From: Fusarium oxysporum f. sp. lycopersici 4287
Taxonomy: Eukaryota; Ascomycota; Sordariomycetes; Hypocreales; Nectriaceae
Direction: 5' to 3'
DNA length: 64,000 nucleotides
Assembly (NCBI RefSeq): GCF_000149955.1
Contig: NC_030997.1
Span: 558,001 to 622,000, forward strand
Shown in pieces: positions 18,731 to 30,431 of the stretch. Under the pieces are notes generated by a model, which was not told the origin of the DNA, made no database searches, and worked only from the letters and a program-made list of their open reading frames with translations. Positions within the stretch are counted from its first letter, which is position 1. Each line of letters opens with the position of its first letter. The position numbers and the translations under genes are program-made.

Positions 18731-20977
18731 CTAACCAAACACCTCAATCATGAAGTGATACTCTAACTTACTACCATCCTGCCATCCCCTCAACGTAAGC
18801 TCCCGACACTTATCCGCCAAAATCTCACCAACGACCGGCGCACCGCAGTAAAACACGCCAACCTTGAGTTCCTCGTCTTCTTCATAGTTCTCATCCTCCT
18901 TATCCCGTCCATTCTTTCTCTTACTTGCCCTGAACTTGAGCATCTCTCCATAATGCTCATCCAGAATCTGGTCAAAGTCAGGTCTTCCGAAATGCGTGGG
19001 GTTGAGAAGGCCTGTCAAAGGTGATGCAGGGTGCTCATCTGTACGATGCATCTCCAGTAGCCAACGGTATACGTGGGTGGTGAGCTTCTTGCGTTTGGCG
19101 GTGACGTGGGTGTTGATACGAATGTCGAGATGAGGATGGACTTCGTGCTCGCGATGCCAGTCTTGGCTCATCGATACGTCGTTGAGAAGGTCAGAGAGCC
19201 AGAGGAGGTAGTTTCGGTCGCGTACCATCCAGTGAAAATCAACGCGTCGATAGTCGTCTGCAAAAGCGGCGGCACGGTCGGCTTGGGGCTGCTTCTCCTT
19301 GTTGATGAGATCGCGTCCGACACTTCCTTGCCTGGTAGGGGATTCTGGGACCTTGTCGCTGTTCTCGGCATCGGTACTAGTGATTGATGCTGAACCATTG
19401 CGTTCTGGAGAAATAGCAGTGACATCAGAGTCATGGCGAGGATGGTCAACTTCGTGGTTCGGGCCACCGTGATCGAGGTCATCGTTGTACTGCAGATCCG
19501 CCAAGATACCGGAGAATGGCGTAACGCCAATACCAGCGCCAATGATGATTGAATGGTTAAAGTCGTAGAATCGTTGAGCGGGTGCACCAAAAGGACCATT
19601 GATGCCAACCTCAATCTCAGACTCTCCAGATTCCCCTCCAAGTTCGCGAAGCTTGGCTGTCCAGTTGCCGTCGGTCTTGATATGCAGCATCATCTTGTTA
19701 CCCCGACAAAAAGAGACCGTGAATGGATGCCATTGGAAGAAGCTGATCTTGGGAACTTGGAGGAAGATATACTGGCCAGCTTTGTACTTCCAGAGTCGCT
19801 CGCTGGGGATGACGGCGGTAATCTCAACTGTTTCTTTGTCCAGAACCTTCATGGTGGCTTTTATGCGATGAAAGCCGAGGCAAACACGGACTGCGCGCTC
19901 AACGAGAACGAGGAGGGTTGGAAAAGCGAGAAAGTATCCGAACATGGGCCACTGGAGCAATGCGGCTGTGCCATGGGCCATCATCAGACCAATGATGGGG
20001 AACATGAGTAGATGGCCGAGCTGGAAGATCTCATAGTTCCATTTTCGCACTTGAGGAATGCTGAGTAATGAGAGGATGTAGAAGAGACCGAGCGCAGTGA
20101 TGCCTGTGAAACCTGGCAGCGATCGAACGTAGTCGATGTACGGGCGAGGGACCATGTCTGGACCAAGAGCATCTGCGACAGCGTCTTCATTCTTAGGATT
20201 GCTGCCATGCACAAAGGATCCCGTCAAGTGACCAAGGGCATGCAGCGTCGCCAAAAGAATAGCAACACAAGAAATTCGAATGTGAAACTCCTGCGACAAG
20301 TCCCAGTTGAAGAATCGTGAGATGTGATACGACCTGCGTAACCATGTCGAAAAGTATCGCGACATGCTGAGAATCAGAAAGAAGAAAGTCGGATATAGCG
20401 CACCAGCGCAAGTCTTGGCCATGACGACACCCCAACCGAAGGCTTCACGATATCCAGGCGTGGTCTGATACTTGACCAATTGCCAGATGCCAAAAGCGCA
20501 CTGCATACCGATAACAACCCCCAGAAACACAATCTCTGGCCCATGAACAGCCCAATACGAACGAATCCGTCTCCAACCCGGCAAGCGCTTAATATAGCTC
20601 TTATCCTCATCCTCCTCCTTCTTCGCCTGCTTCAACGACGGGATCTTCCACTCCTTGACCATCTTCGCAAACTCATCCCTCGGGATCTTCTCCGCGTCGG
20701 AGCCCATCATACTGCGCAGGAATTGATGGCGCCCACGGTCATCTTCGGTATGGTCCCGCTGTATGACGTGGTGGGCGCTCGGTTTGGGGACTAGCTCAGC
20801 GTGCTCTTGGTCGAGCTTTCGCTCGACTTCGTTATAGTTTATGAAGCCATCGTTGTTGTGGTCGAGATCGTCGAGGAATTCGGAGATCTCGTCGTCGGTT
20901 AGGTACTGGATGTTGTTGGAAGTGCGAATTGGATGGTCGGCTACGATGGATTTTCGGTGAGGGTTGGGCTCTGCCAT
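18731..20977 (-). CDS. noxC: NADPH oxidase NoxC (EF-hand type)
   Basis: One exon, 748 residues. Fungal Nox enzymes pass electrons from cytosolic NADPH through FAD and two hemes across a membrane to make superoxide. An EF-hand near residues 36-52 (DLDHNNDGFINYNEVE) distinguishes NoxC/Nox3 from NoxA and NoxB and implies calcium control. The ferric-reductase transmembrane domain spans roughly 145-360, with heme-ligand histidines in LLATLHALGHLTG and FQLGHLLMFPIIGLMMAHG. Then come the FAD site HPFTVSF, the NADPH site GAGIGVTPFSGIL, the VFYCGAP motif and the C-terminal MIEVFG. An acidic Ser-rich insertion follows the NADPH-binding glycine loop, as in other NoxC proteins. It faces tail to tail with the monooxygenase gene. 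The NoxC class is firm; the symbol is by family. Confidence 0.93.
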   Translation of the reverse strand: MAEPNPHRKSIVADHPIRTSNNIQYLTDDEISEFLDDLDHNNDGFINYNEVERKLDQEHAELVPKPSAHHVIQRDHTEDDRGRHQFLRSMMGSDAEKIPRDEFAKMVKEWKIPSLKQAKKEEDEDKSYIKRLPGWRRIRSYWAVHGPEIVFLGVVIGMQCAFGIWQLVKYQTTPGYREAFGWGVVMAKTCAGALYPTFFFLILSMSRYFSTWLRRSYHISRFFNWDLSQEFHIRISCVAILLATLHALGHLTGSFVHGSNPKNEDAVADALGPDMVPRPYIDYVRSLPGFTGITALGLFYILSLLSIPQVRKWNYEIFQLGHLLMFPIIGLMMAHGTAALLQWPMFGYFLAFPTLLVLVERAVRVCLGFHRIKATMKVLDKETVEITAVIPSERLWKYKAGQYIFLQVPKISFFQWHPFTVSFCRGNKMMLHIKTDGNWTAKLRELGGESGESEIEVGINGPFGAPAQRFYDFNHSIIIGAGIGVTPFSGILADLQYNDDLDHGGPNHEVDHPRHDSDVTAISPERNGSASITSTDAENSDKVPESPTRQGSVGRDLINKEKQPQADRAAAFADDYRRVDFHWMVRDRNYLLWLSDLLNDVSMSQDWHREHEVHPHLDIRINTHVTAKRKKLTTHVYRWLLEMHRTDEHPASPLTGLLNPTHFGRPDFDQILDEHYGEMLKFRASKRKNGRDKEDENYEEDEELKVGVFYCGAPVVGEILADKCRELTLRGWQDGSKLEYHFMIEVFG

Positions 20978-22737
20978 TGCAGGGGTTGAGTAGAGATGGG
21001 TTGAGCAGGATGAGATCTGAACAGTGGAACAAGGAGAGCTTCACATCATCTTTAGAAGGGGATTTCAAGAAATTTAGAGGGTTGAACAGAAAACACCAAG
21101 ATAACGCCCAAGAACAGAGTACGTCAGCGTCGAGCCACGCCAAGTCCCAAGCGTTGAACAACTCAACCCTAAACGCAACTTTAATTTCACGGTCAGCTCC
21201 CGTTTCACATGCAGTTTCGCATCACTGTGCAGCCAAGTCTTCACCTGCCCTGATTTTCGCTCTGTGGATGACGGTGCCCAGAAACGAGGCTTAATTGCAC
21301 GCAACAACCTTGACCAATTGGAGTTTTGCTGATTGCGCCCAGTTTCTTGGTTAAGCTTCTGGGCGTCTTGGCGATCTTGGCTTTAGTTTGGCTTATCGTG
21401 GGGTTGTGATTGGGTGAGAAAGGGTTTCACTTATCGGGGAGGGAGAGGTAATTACATCAGACTTCTCGAACATTGAGGGTCAGGAAGGAACCAATTATGA
21501 CAACGGCCCTGCTCAGAGATGATGCTCTATTATACAATCTTTGGCAAGTTTTCGAAATCAAACCCAGTAGCGATGACCTTTTCAGGGCTCTCTGAACTAT
21601 CCCTGCTCTAACCTGGACGGCACCATCGACTTCACTTAGCGGCAAATTGTGGGGTGTCCCATGGTCCCGCCAATGACGGCTCAGTAATGGCACCACACAT
21701 TTGGTCTCGGGTAGGTCGCCGTCGCAAGCAAACTTCACGAAATGGTTCAATGAAGAAGTCTTCTGCCAGGTCTGGCTATATTAAAAAATTATTAATGCAT
21801 AAAATTGGATGGAATAAGGTGTTAGCTCTGCTTGACTTGCATCTCTCAAGGCACAACACTACAGCTTTAGATTCTCAAACTGGACTAAACTTTAAATACG
21901 CGTTGTCTAAAATATTCCAAGATCATATCAGACATTCTTATTCTCCATTTACTTTATGAGACACAGGATGGAGCATAGAGAAGAGGCTGGATCTCAACTC
22001 TGAGCCAGACTGGTGCACTCATCGTCAAGACTGTCAGTGACATCTAGACAACGCCCCTTTCACAAGCCCAAGGTAGTCGAGCTTCTTGCTTCTGGGTCAT
22101 GTCGATCAAGAATGGCAAGATGAGTAAGCTCACAAAGACATACAACAACAATTACCAATAGACAAGCATAGTTAACATCCAATGTTCCTCATCACGTGTG
22201 AACATTCCCAATGAAACGACTTCAGAGCGCGGAAGAATCGGCGGTGAAATAGTGCTACGACGTAATTATGCAGGTTATGCTAGCTCGTTCATAAAATATG
22301 GCGATCACAATCATTGTGGGAACAACTGCCGGAAACACGAGTCGAAATTCCACAGCAGCGGGGCAAATGAAGTCATGGAGAAGGCTAATTCTCGTATTGA
22401 AGATTGAGATCTCCAGTTTTCATGGCCAAAACAGATGAAAATGACACTTCTGATTTGGCAATTGAAGATCCATACCCTGGTTGTTTCATGCAACGTTTAG
22501 TTCCAGGGTTGTTTACTTTTACTACTTTTGGATCATGAAACGGAAGATTTCTTTTCTTTCATTTGACTACCTTTCAGCCTCTGACTCTGAAGGTGTTTAC
22601 TTCTTTGAGGCATTGGCTTGTCTTTTACTGTCGCACTTTTTAAACACTAATTGTCATCTCACGCTCTTTCGACCCATTCTTTTCTTGGTCATCAATGCGG
22701 TAGTTTTGCCGCCAAGCCTAATACTAATTCCCCCATA
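20978..22737. other. Long intergenic region (1.76 kb)
   Basis: Divergent promoter between NoxC and the membrane-protein gene. 21780-21960 is AT-rich. No gene, repeat or RNA is recognised. 22460-22730 is pyrimidine-rich, as often seen just before fungal start codons. Confidence 0.4.
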
Positions 22738-24655
22738 ATGCTGGATACCCAGAACATGGCCTCACCTTGGCCATTGAAGGATGAGTTCATAAGCAATAGC
22801 GACCGCGACCGGGATAAAGCGCCATGGCATCGTCTCGAGAATCTCCCGACACCATTTGCGGAACAATACGCCAGACTCAGTCAACCTTGGCTTCCCGGCT
22901 TCTGGATTCGGTTCCCCTATCGCGGCCTTGGCATGTGGCTCTTGGCGTTGCTGGGGACTATTGCAGCTGTTATGATTCTCGTTTATAGTGATGGAGTGCC
23001 TGTTGATCATTGGGATGAGCGGATACAGCCCACGGTATGGCTGGCTTTGACGTCTGCGTTGTCAGGCGCTTTTCTTGCTTGTGCTTTTACAGAGGGAGCG
23101 GCCATTTCGTATTGGAGAGCCGCTGGCAAGCCGGTAACTGTAAGTGGACCTATACTACCGAGGAGTTCATGACTGATATAGTCCAGTTGCAACAATTACA
23201 AGCTGTCTATGGCTCCTCAACTGGCATCATACAAGCAGCCTTGAACTTGTTCACTTGGAAGTCGAAGACACTAGGCCTGGGTATGATTGACATATAATTC
23301 TGTAATGGTCATTGGGGTACTGATTATGATAGCATCCATTCTCATGACATTATCTGTCCTGCGCGGTCCCCTCATGCAGCGCGCCTCATCAACAACAAAC
23401 CACTACCAGGCTCAACAAGGCATCATGAACTTTCACATCGCGAGAGAACTTCCCGAAAACTACGCGTGCATAATGACTGGCCGCACTCATTCTACTTCGC
23501 TACTCACCAAGAACTTTAGTGATGTCGCCCAAAACTATAGTCGCCGATCTGACATGGCTGTTTTTGATACTTCCTGCACTAACTGCACAACTGCAGTGGA
23601 AGGTTTTGGCTTCGACGTCAATTGCACTGAAACGACGAGGGACTTCAATCTCACAATTGGCACGGATAGGGCAAGCATGCTGAGAGCCATGGACGGAGCA
23701 TATTTCTTCCAGGTTAATGTTACGGAGTACAGTGACTGGGGCGTGAACAACCTAGCTAATGGGTCATTCCTTCGGTACACGACACTCTACAAGGACACGG
23801 ACAAGTGCAGCGGAAAGGCTAAGATCCAGACTTGCGACCTTCATGCTGGGATTGCGAAGTTTCCAGTGCGAATGGATGGTAAGACGGTTGAGCTTCAAGG
23901 AACATGGAAGGACGACAAGTTCATCGAACGAAAGTATGTACTACTCCAAGCATACTACTTGAGCTGTTTGCTAACCAGAGCGAAGATACATGTTGCCTGC
24001 TGATATGGTTATGTCCGGATCAGGAAATATTCTTGGAGGCTTCAGCATGATTGCAAAATCGCTCTACGAGTCGGAAGCTTCTATGCGCTTTACCGGTGCT
24101 ACTGGCTATGATGTCAGTTCGACAGGTTTACCAGCAACCCAGTACCTTACCATGAACGGTACAACCCCGGGATGCGGAGACCGGTGGGACAACCCAATGG
24201 AAGACATCATCGAACTCACCCGCGATATTGGCTTTCGAGCAAGTCTCCAATACGCTAAGTACAACACGACAGACAAGCAGAAAGTCGAATACGACAGTGG
24301 CACGACGACGCTTGTATACGTGACGAATTACGAGAAGATGTGGATAGCAATTGCAGTCTCGCTGGTTGGTATTTTCGCTGTGCTCCCTACTTTCTGGGGC
24401 TGGTGGGAGCTCGGTCGAGACGTTAGCCTTAATCCGCTTGAGATCGCGAATGCGTTTGGAACGGTTGGTCAGGAATCGCATATTATGAGAAACGTGGATC
24501 CGAATCAGAACGTAGGAGGAATAGTGAACGCGGTTAATGATATTGGGCCTGTGAGATATGGTGCATGGGAGATGAGCGATGGTGTTGTCAGACTCGGGTT
24601 TGCGGGGGCTGGATTAGTCAGGAACCCGTCCAAAGGGGAGAGATTTAATTATTAG
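22738..24655 (+). CDS. Fungal multi-pass membrane protein with glycosylated outer loop (DUF3176-like layout)
   Basis: Four exons (22738-23139, 23187-23280, 23333-23933, 23986-24655) give 588 residues. There are predicted membrane segments near 65-85 (GMWLLALLGTIAAVMILVY), 100-120 (WLALTSALSGAFLACAFTEG), about 165-180 (SILMTLSVLRGP) and near the C-terminus (MWIAIAVSLVGIFAVLPTFW). The large loop between the last two carries several N-glycosylation sites and paired cysteines (TSCTNCTT, DVNCTETT, TPGCGD), so it is probably outside the cell or in the lumen. This layout is common in uncharacterised ascomycete proteins often labelled DUF3176; function unknown. The exon 2 and exon 4 acceptors (23186 and 23985) were chosen because only these keep the frame open. 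An ATG five codons later (22753) is an alternative start. Confidence 0.8.
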
Positions 24656-25119
24656 TTTTTGGATAGAACTGTGTTTTGATATCTGTAATGGTTTCCATAC
24701 ACTAATCAATATTCCTAAAAAGCCGACTTGAAAGTTGTGTAGTTTCCTTAATAATTGTCAACAGATGGCTAATGTTGTCGTGATCTGGATATCGCATTAT
24801 CACGGCCTTTCGGCTCCCCAAGACGCCACGCCGACAAATTATCCAATCATGAATTGCCCCAATGTCTCACACCTTCAGTTCTCCTGATGCCTCATTTGGC
24901 GGAATGATTGGCTCAATCGTTGTCTGCGGCTGACATGCATACCCAAGTTTTGCGCAGTTGGGCAAAACTCAGCTGCACTGTAACCACCCAGGATATACAG
25001 GGCTTTGAGGTATTAAAATGGTTGCCTAGGTCGCACAAAACCTTCCACTTTATATTCAACATCCCCGTGTAACCAGCTCCATCGCCCAACTACTAATGGT
25101 ATAGAGCCAAGCCATTCAA
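24656..25119. other. Intergenic, promoter of the NDT80-type regulator
   Basis: 464 bases, no gene. Two similar GTTGGGCAAAACTCAG-like / CGCAGTTGGG segments lie around 24950-24975; no other signal seen. Confidence 0.3.
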
Positions 25120-27745
25120 ATGTCTTGCGAGATTCTTAGTCGTGGGAGACCTGATAGCAATCATGTCAATCAAAGACTCCCTAGTTGGGACCATATACCC
25201 CCCAGGCAAAGTCCCCTCCGTCTACCGGGTTTTGAACTGTCACCATCGCCCGTCTCGAGACGGAAAAGCCACCACGGCCGCTCTGTGTCGCCAAATACAA
25301 GCCCGCATTGGGTCTCGATCGAGACACCGAACGCAACCACGCCTCCACTGGAACGGCTCCAGAGCATAGGCACCTTGGAGGGACTCAACAACAATGGGCA
25401 ACGGCACCGCATTGATCCTAGTATCAATGCCATAATTGATAAGGGATTCTTCCAGTCGGATGGGCAATGGACATGTTATAGGCGCAATTACTTCAGTGTA
25501 ATATGCTCCTATAGCCTCTTCCCACAAGAGCCTGAATCACATATTCAATTGGCCCTTCCGGGCTCCCCAGAGCCGCTCCGAGTCCATGGATTCGCAATGA
25601 CCATTACCGCAGTTGTTGCTGGCGATATTGGTCATAATATTGAGCTTGTTCAGCACACACCAAAGCGAGACAAAGGCCCAATTATGAAGCCAGTTGCTGT
25701 CAAACTCTCAGCAAAAACATCAACACAAAGCCAGAGACAACAATTGATTGCCGCTGAGCACACTTTTGAGCGAGTTCAGTTCAAACAGGCAACGATGAAC
25801 AACGGCAAGCGGCGGGCCCAACAGCAATATCACCAACTGGTCGTTTCCCTTTTGGCGGATGTAGGAGAACATGATGCCGACCGTTTTGTGAAGGTCGCCG
25901 AGAGACGCTCTGTAGGACTAGTTGTACGCGGGAGATCTCCAGGTCATTACCAAAATCTCGCACGGCCCTCGGTAGGCAGTATGGTTGGGCTCCCTGCCGC
26001 TGGTTCGGATATAGCTTCTGAACAAGGTTCCCAGAATTCCGCCGCCGCTGCAGCATCCAGCGGAATGTTCAGGAAAAGCCAGACACAATCAGTGACGTCT
26101 CCACAAGATACTCAAGAGAAATTTCCAAGGGAATTGAAAGAGAAAAAGAAAGCGCGTGGTCAAGATATCACCATTCCACCGAGTGCGCGGAAACCTGGGC
26201 TCCAAATAAAGACCGAGGAAGAAGTAGTCGTCAAGCAAGAAAGTCCCGATAGCTACCAGCCTGTCACGCCTCAGCTGAAGCCTTTGGAAGGACAAGAATC
26301 CAGGGATATCCTGGACTGCGAAGAGTCTAGCAGCTCTGCGGGTACGACAGAAGAAACCACAATCTCGGATCGGGGCGAGGAGGATGTGTACGATATGTGG
26401 ATCGAGGACAAAAAGCAATCAGTTATCAACGCAATGATGAGAAGTCTTTGCAAGTGGCTGGACTCCAGGTTGGTCTATGTTCGGGGTATGACATCGAACC
26501 AGGCAGAGACTTCGGGTTCTTCAAGCAGAAATGCAGACTCATGTGACCATACTGAGCCAAGCCGTGGAAAAGGAGAAAATCATTCGCATCCCCCGAAGAG
26601 AAGGCGAACAGACCCGAGTGACGGTGACGATGAAGATGGTGAAGAGGGAGTCCGAAAAGCGAAGCTTGCAGAAAGACGAAACGCGAATGAACCACCGAGG
26701 TTTGCGTGTCCGTATTTCAAGAGGGACCCAGGCAAGTATTGTCGGGAGGCGACTTGCGTTGGGCCTGGATGGATTGAGATTCATAGAGTCAAGTAAGTCC
26801 CATTGCTTAATCCCCAATTGGGTCTCAGAGCTGCAGGCTAATGCGGGTGAAACTACAAGAGGCCACCTGTACAGAAGACATGCGCTACCACCGCAATGTC
26901 CTCGTTGTTGGCAAGACTTTAAGACGGAGCAACTGCGGGATGTACATCTCCAGACTGATCCACCATGTCAGAAGAAAACGAACGAGACCAATTTGGATGG
27001 CTTCACTAAAACGCAAGAGAAGCAGCTTAAAAGCAGAAAGAAGTCGGAAATGAAAATGACGGATGCTGGGAAGTGGAGGGAGATGTACCAGATCCTCTTT
27101 CCAGATGATGATCCTGCGACAATACCTGATCCCTGTAAGTTGAAACTGTCTCACTCATGGAGTTTTGGTGCCTTTTACTTACAAACACTGCGAGACCATG
27201 AAGAAATGAGCGCCATGGTGAATACAGGCCCATCTGACTCCCACACGCCTGCCGCCTTTGCTACCTTTGCTCGCCGAGAGTTTCCTCGATTCGTTCGACG
27301 AGAGCTCGAAGTTCTGTTTCAATCTGAGTTCCAGGATGTAGAAGAGAGAATACGTCCAAGGGTTCAAGATATCGTTCTCAATCTCCAACCTCGGCTTATA
27401 GCCCTCTATGAACAATCGGCAGGGGAGGTTGGTGGAAGAACTGCTCTGACAGCTGAGATCTCGACGCCTCTAGCAGACAAGGATGCTCAGGGTGCTCAGG
27501 GTCGAGAGGTGTTGTCGCCCCTGGTTCCAAATCCGCTCGCAGATAATAGCCCCTCGACCTCGTGGCTTCCTAACCAAATCTCGGAGACTCCTTCATTTGA
27601 CTTTGGAATTGATTGGGATCTCTTGCCAGAAGGTCTATTCAACTATCCACTTCATGGTCAGTTTGTCGTACCTCAGTTGGAGAAATTGACTCAGGACGAC
27701 TTGCAAGTAGTGGGACGGAGACAACCAACTATCGGCCAGGCTTGA
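25120..27745 (+). CDS. NDT80/Vib-1/XprG-type DNA-binding domain fused to a fungal C2H2-like module
   Basis: Exons 25120-26792, 26860-27134 and 27195-27745 give 832 residues. Residues about 105-285 form an NDT80/PhoG DNA-binding domain: KGFFQSDGQWTCYRRNYFSV, IELVQHTPKRDKGP, NNGKRRAQQQYHQLVV and LVVRGRSPGHYQN are classic. This family (XprG in Aspergillus, Vib-1 in Neurospora) controls extracellular proteases, starvation response and incompatibility. After a Ser/Pro/Glu-rich linker the same frame continues into FACPYFKRDPGKYC, GPGWIEIHRVK, HLYRRHALPPQCPRCWQDF and LFPDDDP, a C2H2-like module known as a separate family of fungal proteins. Intron 2 (27135-27194, donor GTAAGT) is 60 bases and stop-free, so keeping it adds 20 residues. 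The fusion lies within exon 1 and needs no splice. Confidence 0.88.
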
Positions 27746-28747
27746 TCGGGTTCTGTCACACGTTGTTTATTATTATAAAAGTAGTCACTCCATCAATGAT
27801 TTTTATCTGATCAGCCAGCTACATTGGCTTTCCGCAGAACCAGGTCGTTGCTGGGGGTAGATCAACCAATTATCAGCACGTATCTTATGACAAGCTCTTG
27901 TACGTGATTGGGTTCACGAGAAGGCTGAAGCTTGGCCTGATTGGTACTGGCAGAAGTTTCTACATTGGCAGTGTCGAATTTATGCTTCGTTATCCTAAAC
28001 CGTTCTCTAGGTGAGTCATCTTCAGGCTTTGTTTGTGACTGAAGGTGAGCTTGTGACGCATTCAGGAAAAGTCCAAAAATCTCATACACGAGACCATAGA
28101 GGATATTTGTAGAGTGGCACCAAACGGACGAGTTTCATCCCATCAATGTATCAAAATTTCATCCGATGTTCGTGTCTTGATATCAGGGGAGCGCACTCGC
28201 TTTGAGTACGTTGTTCGGCGTCCAACTTGACTTCTGACAGTGTGAGAGGCAACTGAACGCGAACAATACGTATGACATCGTGATTCATGTTCCAGTAGAT
28301 CTTAGCTCTACGTGGCCCAAGAACTAAACAATAGGTTCCCACTGTCACTTGGAGGCAAACGGCCTCTGCCTTTCACACGTGGTCCCGCTTTTCGTGATGC
28401 TCTCACACTGGCAGAGTTGCGCCAACACTGTAACTCGCAGCAGGAGACTGAAGTTCTGACGCGCGGAACTCTTCTGCTTACACTAGCCTGAGACCGTGCC
28501 ATTGCCAAAACATAACGCGCGAGTGCCTGTTATCCCGTGCTTATGTTAAATCCCCATCTCCACCAACTTTACTCCCTCTCAAACTTCTCTTCCTTCAAAC
28601 ACAAACCTTTTTCCTTACCCAACCCTTTCTCTATCCTCACATAAATTTCTCACTACTCTTCCCGACCTCACATACAATACAAAACATCTCAACGATCACT
28701 ATTTGCGCAAAATTCTTGGTTCCCTTCGAGCACCAGCAGCAAGAAAG
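27746..28747. other. Intergenic, 1.0 kb
   Basis: No gene. 28550-28680 is strongly C/T-rich (many CTTCC/TCCC runs), a usual core-promoter feature of highly expressed fungal genes, just before the 2EXR gene. Confidence 0.35.
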
Positions 28748-29935
28748 ATGGCTCTGGTTCCCTACACTAAGCAGCAGCTGGATGACTGTGTCCTCATGCC
28801 TCACGAGCCTTCCAGTTCCGAGTTCCACGTGTTCAACAAACTGCCTTATGACCTCCGTCATAAAATCTGGGAGTCCTCACTTTTGAACTATCGACACATC
28901 AAGGTCCTCCTTGCCGATGACAACAACTGGGAGTTCTCAATCTGGAACTGCCGGCACAGCAAGGTCTTCCTTGTCGATGACGATGGCGAAAAGCAATACG
29001 AGATCTTCGTCAAGAAGAGTGCGGCATACCACGCGCTTCTAAACACAACATCGGAGTCGCGCAACGTCGCCAAGACGTTTTACCGTGTTCAAATTCCTTG
29101 CCGTCGAATGGGCCCCGATGGCAGCGTCGATGGAATCCTATTTCTTTGCCCCGAATTAGACACCATTCAGGTAGAGACTCAGTGCTGCTCCCTCCAGCAC
29201 TTCGAGAAGTTCTCGGACGCTATTTTTACCGCAGACAAGCATAATATCGGCCTGGTCAACTTGGCCCTCGACTGCGAATTCCGCCACATCGATGGAGTAT
29301 TTTCCCTGGATGAGAACGAGCACACTCTTTTCACGGACGCCATCCGAAGAATCGAGGTTCTTACATTTGTTGGGCGCGTGGCCAAGCCTGAGCTTTTAAT
29401 GTACGGAAGTGACCTGCGGGTCATCAACTCCTCGCTTCGCTTTGTCGACAAACGTATCGACACCGAGAGCTATGATCGAGGTGCTTTTAACTATGAATCC
29501 GGTTTATACGAAAACGAACTGAAGGCCGTTCACATCGGCAAGGAGGACCCACGTCGAGGGTATTACTCGTTCTGCCTTCTCATGGAGGAGCTGAAGATCC
29601 CGGAAGATGTGTACAAGTACAATTTGACTAATGAGCTTTTCATGCTCACCTACAACTATGAGCCGGAGTTTATTCCCACCAACGGCGATCCGCGTGAGTA
29701 TAGGCTCGCCTACAACAATTCACAGCGGGAGTACCGAGAGTACAACCAGGGACCGCCCCCTGCAATTGGATTTTGGCTTTTCCCGCTGAGTGTCATTGGA
29801 CCCTTCTTCCTTGACAACCTCAATCCACTGACTGGTCTCCCGTCGGACCGCAGTGAGGCCAAAATGGTGAAAGAGCGAGTCGTCGATGTGAGTGAATGCG
29901 ACTCTAGCTTTTGTTTCTATCATCCTGCGTATTAG
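28748..29935 (+). CDS. 2EXR-domain protein with internal 20-residue duplication
   Basis: One exon, 395 residues. The opening FHVFNKLPYDLRHKIWESSL is the F-box-like start of the 2EXR family, very numerous in filamentous ascomycetes and of unknown function. It is followed by ESRNVAKTFYRV and the LFLCPELDTIQVE segment, as expected. Bases 28868-28927 and 28928-28987 are an exact-length tandem copy of 60 bases, so RHIKVLLADDNNWEFS is repeated in diverged form as RHSKVFLVDDDGEKQY. There is no signal peptide or membrane span. The ATG at 28748 was chosen; the frame upstream is open but has no earlier ATG. Confidence 0.85.
   Translation: MALVPYTKQQLDDCVLMPHEPSSSEFHVFNKLPYDLRHKIWESSLLNYRHIKVLLADDNNWEFSIWNCRHSKVFLVDDDGEKQYEIFVKKSAAYHALLNTTSESRNVAKTFYRVQIPCRRMGPDGSVDGILFLCPELDTIQVETQCCSLQHFEKFSDAIFTADKHNIGLVNLALDCEFRHIDGVFSLDENEHTLFTDAIRRIEVLTFVGRVAKPELLMYGSDLRVINSSLRFVDKRIDTESYDRGAFNYESGLYENELKAVHIGKEDPRRGYYSFCLLMEELKIPEDVYKYNLTNELFMLTYNYEPEFIPTNGDPREYRLAYNNSQREYREYNQGPPPAIGFWLFPLSVIGPFFLDNLNPLTGLPSDRSEAKMVKERVVDVSECDSSFCFYHPAY
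28868..28987 (+). repeat. Two-copy 60-base tandem duplication within the 2EXR gene
   Basis: The units start TGGGAGTCCTCACTTTTGAA (28868) and TGGGAGTTCTCAATCTGGAA (28928) and stay aligned over 60 bases with scattered substitutions, preserving the frame. It adds one extra copy of a beta-strand-like element to the conserved N-terminal part. Confidence 0.85.
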
Positions 29936-30431
29936 GATTCAGAAAGTGGCTGATTGTTGAACTTTCGGCCCTTGACTTAGGACAATTGGGTGGGCATGGA
30001 CGGGCGATTTTTGGACGTGGAAGCGGCAGAGTGCCAGCTATATGTACTTGTTTTGCTTTCGGAGTTTTGATCGTCTAGGATAGGAAAGACGTTTAGTATT
30101 GTAGCAGACTTTACCGCGAACTCTCAACTCACATAGTATTCTCCAATGCCCGCATCTCCCAAACGTGATGTTCTTTCTTTGACTATAAATACAGCATAAG
30201 CCATAGACGGCAGTGTTGGAGCGGCTAGATATACGGAACTGTTTTGGAGTCTGAGGTGACTTGGTCTCCCAATAGTGCGCGAGAATCGAGCATTGTGGAA
30301 ACGGAATCCGTTGAGTCCGAACTGATGAAAGTAACCTGTACTTCTCTTCACGGGTTCCAGTGTCAGCAAGGAGTCGTACCTTGTACTTAAGTGCCTTCTT
30401 AGTCAGCCGAAACCACATCCAGGTTCCATCG
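29936..30431. other. Intergenic
   Basis: 496 bases. The following gene's frame is open back to 30360 but without an ATG before 30432. Nothing else recognised. Confidence 0.3.

Noticed and set aside
19073..20011. Several plus-strand frames of 90-152 codons
   Set aside because: They are antisense shadows of the NoxC coding sequence.
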